Source of the DNA: Prevotella sp. | GTDB taxonomy: Bacteria; Bacteroidota; Bacteroidia; Bacteroidales; Bacteroidaceae | DNA length: 64,000 nt | NCBI GenBank assembly: GCA_017623155.1 | Contig: JAGAPR010000004.1 | Location: 62,001-126,000 of the forward strand | Direction: 5' to 3' | In this document: positions 61,174 to 64,000 of the stretch, piece by piece | How the letters are laid out: each line of letters starts with the position of its first letter | How positions within the stretch are numbered: position 1 is the stretch's first letter | The notes under the pieces: model-generated | Database searches by the model: none | The model's input: only the letters and a program-made list of their open reading frames with translations | What the model was told of the DNA's origin: nothing | Translations under genes and position numbers: made by a program

Positions 61174-61458
61174 GACTGACTAAAGGAATCGAACCTTCAT
61201 CCCCGACCAGATTTGCTACCAGCGTCAGTCTTTTTCGAGAGTGTTAGTCAAGTGCCTACTTTCGTTGATACTTTTTTGAGTCTTTTACATCCTCGTAAGC
61301 TCCTAGGAGATTGCAGTTGAGAGAAATCTCGTTCACAAGGCTCGGTTGCTAACAGTACTGCTACATATCTCCATTCAAGGTCAGCAAACTTGTTGCCAGT
61401 TGTGATACTATCCACAACTTTTTAGCAGCTTGAATCCATCTCTCTGATTCAAGCTACT
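61174..61458 (-). ncRNA. Candidate structured RNA with a tRNA-like 3' domain
   Basis: Reading the minus strand, a 57-nt domain (complement of 61174-61230) opens GACTGAC and closes GTCAGTC (7-bp acceptor-like stem) and contains a T-arm-like hairpin GAAGG-TTCGATT-CCTTT (complement of 61182-61198). It is too short for a complete tRNA because the anticodon arm region is missing. Upstream on the same strand are strong hairpins, including a 13-bp stem at 61424-61436 / 61446-61458 with one wobble, and GTTGTG/CACAAC. A tRNA-like element attached to a hairpin-rich body recalls YrlA-type Y RNAs or a decayed tmRNA; neither is proven. No coding frame fits. Confidence 0.4.
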
Positions 61459-61920
61459 TTCTGAAATAATTTATATTCATAATTGTAACTTAATTTATGA
61501 CCTTCGCATATCAGGCTTAGCGTTGGTCGGGTTAGTTGCCTGTTAGTATGTTTTATCATTAAAACGACCAATCTCACATTCATAATTATCGAATATTATA
61601 CTAGCATAAAATCTATGTGGGAAGGCCGACTTCACTTATAAAGATTTGTCAAATTTTGACTATAAAGATATAAAAACAAATGCAGACTCTCGCATAAATG
61701 GACGAAAATCTGTAATTTAAAGATGTAAAAAAGGCGTTTTAACTCGGTTTTAGAATGAAAACTAATCTATTTAACCCGTTGGCGGAATTAAAAAATAACA
61801 AATTATCAGACACTTCAGCGGACAGAACTTATTATCGCATGCGCACTCAACCGTAGAACTATATACGCTGAATAGTTACGAAACACAAACGAAACACATT
61901 GTAGGGACGCACGGTTCGTG

Positions 61921-62599
61921 CACTACTGTCCCAAGAAAAATTTAACATTCAATTTTCATGTATATTTTGGTCTGGTAAAGTGACAAAATGTCAAAAGTCA
62001 AACAAAGGCAGTATCTGCGTATTTTCCGGTCGTGGCATTTGTCCTTCACTGCGCAAGATTAAATCATCAATCCATACTTTCTCCGTGGTGAGACGTTCAT
62101 GAGGTTGCAGAATTTGTTCATCCGACATTTGGAGTGACGTAATATCTGATTATTCGTAGGGACGCACGGTTCGTGCGTCCGCTTGTAAAACACTGATAAT
62201 CAACCATTATCCATTCGGACGCACGAGCCGTGCGTCCCTACAATGTGTTTCATTTGCATTTTGACACAGCTCCCTACGGGCAACGGGAAAACGTTTATAC
62301 GCAGGCATGAATTCAATATCCGGCATGTTAGCCCGATTATCACTCCAAATATCGGATGAACCGCAAAATTCATACCGTTGCTTTTATTGACCAGACGGTC
62401 GAAAGTATCCTTTAAAAGATAGTTTGTGAGCTGAGTAAAAATGTAAGGAGTTTGGCGCATTTGCTGACATTTTGATATTTGATGCAAAAATACATTTAAA
62501 ACATCGTATTAAAATGTACCGCGCGCTTTTTTATACTATATCTTGCTTATACATAGCAGTTTAAATATAATTGTTAACAACTTTCTTGGGACAGTAGTG
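61921..62599 (-). mobile_element. 679-bp IS derivative with terminal inverted repeats and 11-bp target duplication
   Basis: Perfect 18-bp terminal inverted repeats (CACTACTGTCCCAAGAAA at 61921-61938 and its complement at 62582-62599) bound the element. It is flanked by an 11-bp direct repeat, CACGGTTCGTG, at 61910-61920 and 62600-62610. On the minus strand the right part encodes a transposase-like start (KCQQMRQTPYIFTQLTNYLL, then KDTFDRLVNKSNG) resembling IS4-family N-termini, and the left part ends with PENTQILPLFDF and a stop. The middle of a normal transposase is missing, so this is a non-autonomous internal-deletion derivative. An 11-bp duplication fits the IS4 group. Family assignment is tentative. 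Confidence 0.7.
62156..62241. repeat. REP-like palindrome (intact copy)
   Basis: A 26-bp left arm (62156-62181, GTAGGGACGCACGG...) pairs with a right arm at 62216-62241 with one mismatch, separated by a 34-base loop. It lies inside the IS derivative. Fragments of the same arm type occur near 38276. Confidence 0.85.
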
Positions 62600-62762
62600 C
62601 ACGGTTCGTGCGTCCGAATAAATAACACCTGATTATCAATAGATTATAATGCGGACGCACGAACCGTGCGTCCCTACACCTTGTTGGTAATCATAACTCT
62701 AAACTCTGCACTCATAACTCTTCACTCCGTTTCTTCCCTTTGGGAAGATTAAGAGGGGCTCC

Positions 62763-63225
62763 GTTTAAAAATGTAAAAATCGCGAGCCAATTGTTAAACG
62801 CAAAAAGTGCGACTTGAAGTCACCATTTAGAAAAAGGAGAGAATTTTAATTGACATTTTTGTATCATTATTTGAGGGTTGTGTTACAATTATTCGGGGTC
62901 GGACATGCTTTTCGGGTATTTTTGCTCTGCAATAAGGCCGTAATTGCATTGCATTTACGGCCTTATTGCATTCCAATTACGGCCTTATTGCATTCCAATT
63001 ACGGCCTAATTGGAATGCAATTACGGCCTAATTGGAAAAGGGTAGGGGGCGTAAGGGGAGTAGGGACGGTGGGTTTTGTAGATAAAAGACTGACAGACAA
63101 TATTTTACGCGAAATGCTCTAAAAATGCGTTTTTTTCGCCGAGGAAATTATTTTTTGAAAAGAACGCAATTGTGAGGCCTTATTTTGTAAATATAATATC
63201 AGAGTTGTTAAAAGGATTAAGATAT
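62763..63225. repeat. Long intergenic repeat, copy D (GGCCGTAATTG family)
   Basis: This segment of about 460 bp is the close reverse-complement match of copy C (38360-38813). The core at about 62930-63040 has more palindromic units than the other copies (five TTACGGCC/GGCCGTAA), in the pattern GCAATAAGGCCGTAATTGCA then AATTACGGCC units. It sits between the structured RNA/IS region and the final gene. An apparent reading frame through it is not translated in any plausible way because it repeats the palindrome. Confidence 0.85.
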
Positions 63226-63329
63226 ATTAGTAATTCGATTTGTTTGCCGGACAGCAATATATTGCGATAATCGATGTTTCTATGACCATAAAAGCCGGTG
63301 TATTATTTCATTCTTTCATTTATAATTAG

Positions 63330-63337
63330 TAATTTTG
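63330..63337 (+). promoter_or_regulatory. -7 promoter box for the final gene
   Basis: TAATTTTG matches TAnnTTTG and lies 26 bp before the ATG at 63364. No clear -33 element. Confidence 0.45.
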
Positions 63338-63363
63338 CCGAATATTGATAATGTATATACATA

Positions 63364-64000
63364 ATGAAGTATGCTGTAATAGCTGCCGGAGAGGGCAGCA
63401 GACTGGCCTCTGAGGGAATTGACGACCCGAAACCGCTGGTGAGAATTCATGGCGAACATCTTATAGACAGGCTCATTCGGGTGTTTATGGAGAATGATGC
63501 CGAGGAGATTGTGGTTATATGTAATGACATAACTGCGTTGGTAAGTCTGCATCTTGTGAAGTTGCAGACCGACGGACTTGAAGGCAAGCCGGTGCCGTTG
63601 CGTTTCGTTGTGAAGAGCACTCCAAGCTCAATGCACAGTTTTTATGAGATAAGCCGTTATTTGGGAGACGCTCCTTTCTGTCTCACCACAGTAGATACTA
63701 TATTCCGTGAGAGTGAGTTCAAGGAATATATATCGGCCTTTAACAAGATGTTGGAGAGCGGTGAGGGCGACGGCCTGATGGGAGTTACCGATTATATCGA
63801 CGATGAAAAGCCGCTATATGTGGCTACCGATGGCGACATGAACATCACGGGCTTTCTCGACAACTCTGATACATGCCGCTATATATCCGGTGGCATATAC
63901 GGTCTTACGCCGAAGGCGATAGACACTCTCAACAGATGTATGGCTCGCGGCGAGAGTAGGATGCGCAATTTCCAGCGTGCCCTTATTGCCGATGGCAGCT
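63364..64000 (+). CDS. NTP-transferase domain protein (nucleotidyltransferase), partial
   Basis: The 5' 212 codons are present and the 3' end is cut off by the window edge. It starts MKYAVIAAGEGSRLASEGID, with the signature of sugar/inositol nucleotidyltransferases (GxGxR-type loop), then DPKPLVRIHGEHLIDRLIRV and later SGGIYGLTPKAID. The fold is the GT-A-type nucleotidyltransferase used to make NDP-sugars or CDP-alcohols. The C-terminal domain that would tell the substrate is missing. It is far from the inositol operon, so a link to it is only a thought. Confidence 0.8.
   Translation, partial: MKYAVIAAGEGSRLASEGIDDPKPLVRIHGEHLIDRLIRVFMENDAEEIVVICNDITALVSLHLVKLQTDGLEGKPVPLRFVVKSTPSSMHSFYEISRYLGDAPFCLTTVDTIFRESEFKEYISAFNKMLESGEGDGLMGVTDYIDDEKPLYVATDGDMNITGFLDNSDTCRYISGGIYGLTPKAIDTLNRCMARGESRMRNFQRALIADGS

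Larger units (their letters stand above)
61901..62677. repeat. REP-like palindrome split by the IS derivative
   Basis: The two halves flank the inserted element. The left part is 61901-61920 (GTAGGGACGCACGGTTCGTG). The right part continues at 62600 (CACGGTTCGTGCGTCCG) and ends with a matching right arm at 62652-62677. Joined, they form a 26-bp-arm palindrome of the same type as the intact copy at 62156-62241. Confidence 0.8.

Noticed and set aside
61174-61230. Complete tRNA gene at the island border
   Set aside because: The acceptor stem and T-arm are present but total length is 57 nt with no anticodon arm; it is reported only as a tRNA-like RNA candidate.
62850-63122. Short open frame inside repeat copy D
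   Set aside because: It translates the palindromic core repeat units, so it is a by-product of the repeat.

Overview
The window comes from a member of the Bacteroidota, most probably the order Bacteroidales (Prevotellaceae-like). The evidence is repeated Bacteroidota-type promoters (a TTTG box about 19-21 bp upstream of TAnnTTTG), families largely restricted to the phylum (DUF5606, DUF4230, DUF4890, DUF5686, DUF2723, long NusB, C10 peptidase, BACON-type lipoproteins, OMP_b-brl_3 barrel proteins) and secreted proteins with short C-terminal sorting-like tails. No rRNA gene is present, so the species cannot be fixed from the sequence.

Positions 1-21,300 are mostly core genome. They hold a partial gene, mnmA, a CE7 esterase with an unrecognised duplicated helical protein, a Fur-family regulator, and three secreted proteins including a large GC-rich pectate lyase. 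A minus-strand run follows (rplY, pth, an S4/Hsp15 protein, a lipoprotein, purN, a Ca2+/Na+ antiporter), then a plus-strand run (nusB, yajC, ybbR-like, coaE, DUF5606, a LacI regulator). Positions 21,300-35,000 carry cell-envelope functions: an outer-membrane barrel protein, a C10 protease whose signal peptide is frameshifted at a T tract, a BACON-like lipoprotein, aroB, trmO, two DUF4230 proteins, a CpxP/Spy-like protein, a DUF2807 protein and a DUF5686 protein. Positions 35,000-38,000 form a three-gene minus-strand operon: an uncharacterised ATP-grasp protein, a HAD phosphatase and myo-inositol-3-phosphate synthase. Positions 39,000-50,700 are a plus-strand housekeeping block: serine acetyltransferase, an rRNA methyltransferase with an RG-rich tail, dipeptidyl peptidase IV, purD, two membrane proteins, a DUF2723 glycosyltransferase and a polysaccharide deacetylase.

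Positions 51,485-61,101 look like an acquired, AT-rich conflict or defence island with all genes on the minus strand. It encodes a TOTE-type primase-helicase-PLD protein behind a small XRE regulator, an AlbA_2 (Schlafen-like) ATP-binding regulator, and a 1522-residue protein combining a long coiled coil, a CoiA/DUF6035-like zinc finger plus nuclease-like domain, WG repeats and an S1 RNA-binding domain. Short direct repeats with 11-12 bp spacing lie upstream of the XRE gene. The island is flanked by two candidate structured RNAs and, on the right, by repeat-rich DNA. That DNA includes a 679-bp IS derivative inserted into a palindromic repeat with an 11-bp target duplication.

Four long intergenic repeats of about 455-480 bp (11434, 24473, 38360, 62763) share a core of alternating GGCCGTAATTG / CAATTACGGCC palindromes. 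They form two subfamilies and are not explained by any gene. The window ends inside a nucleotidyltransferase gene.
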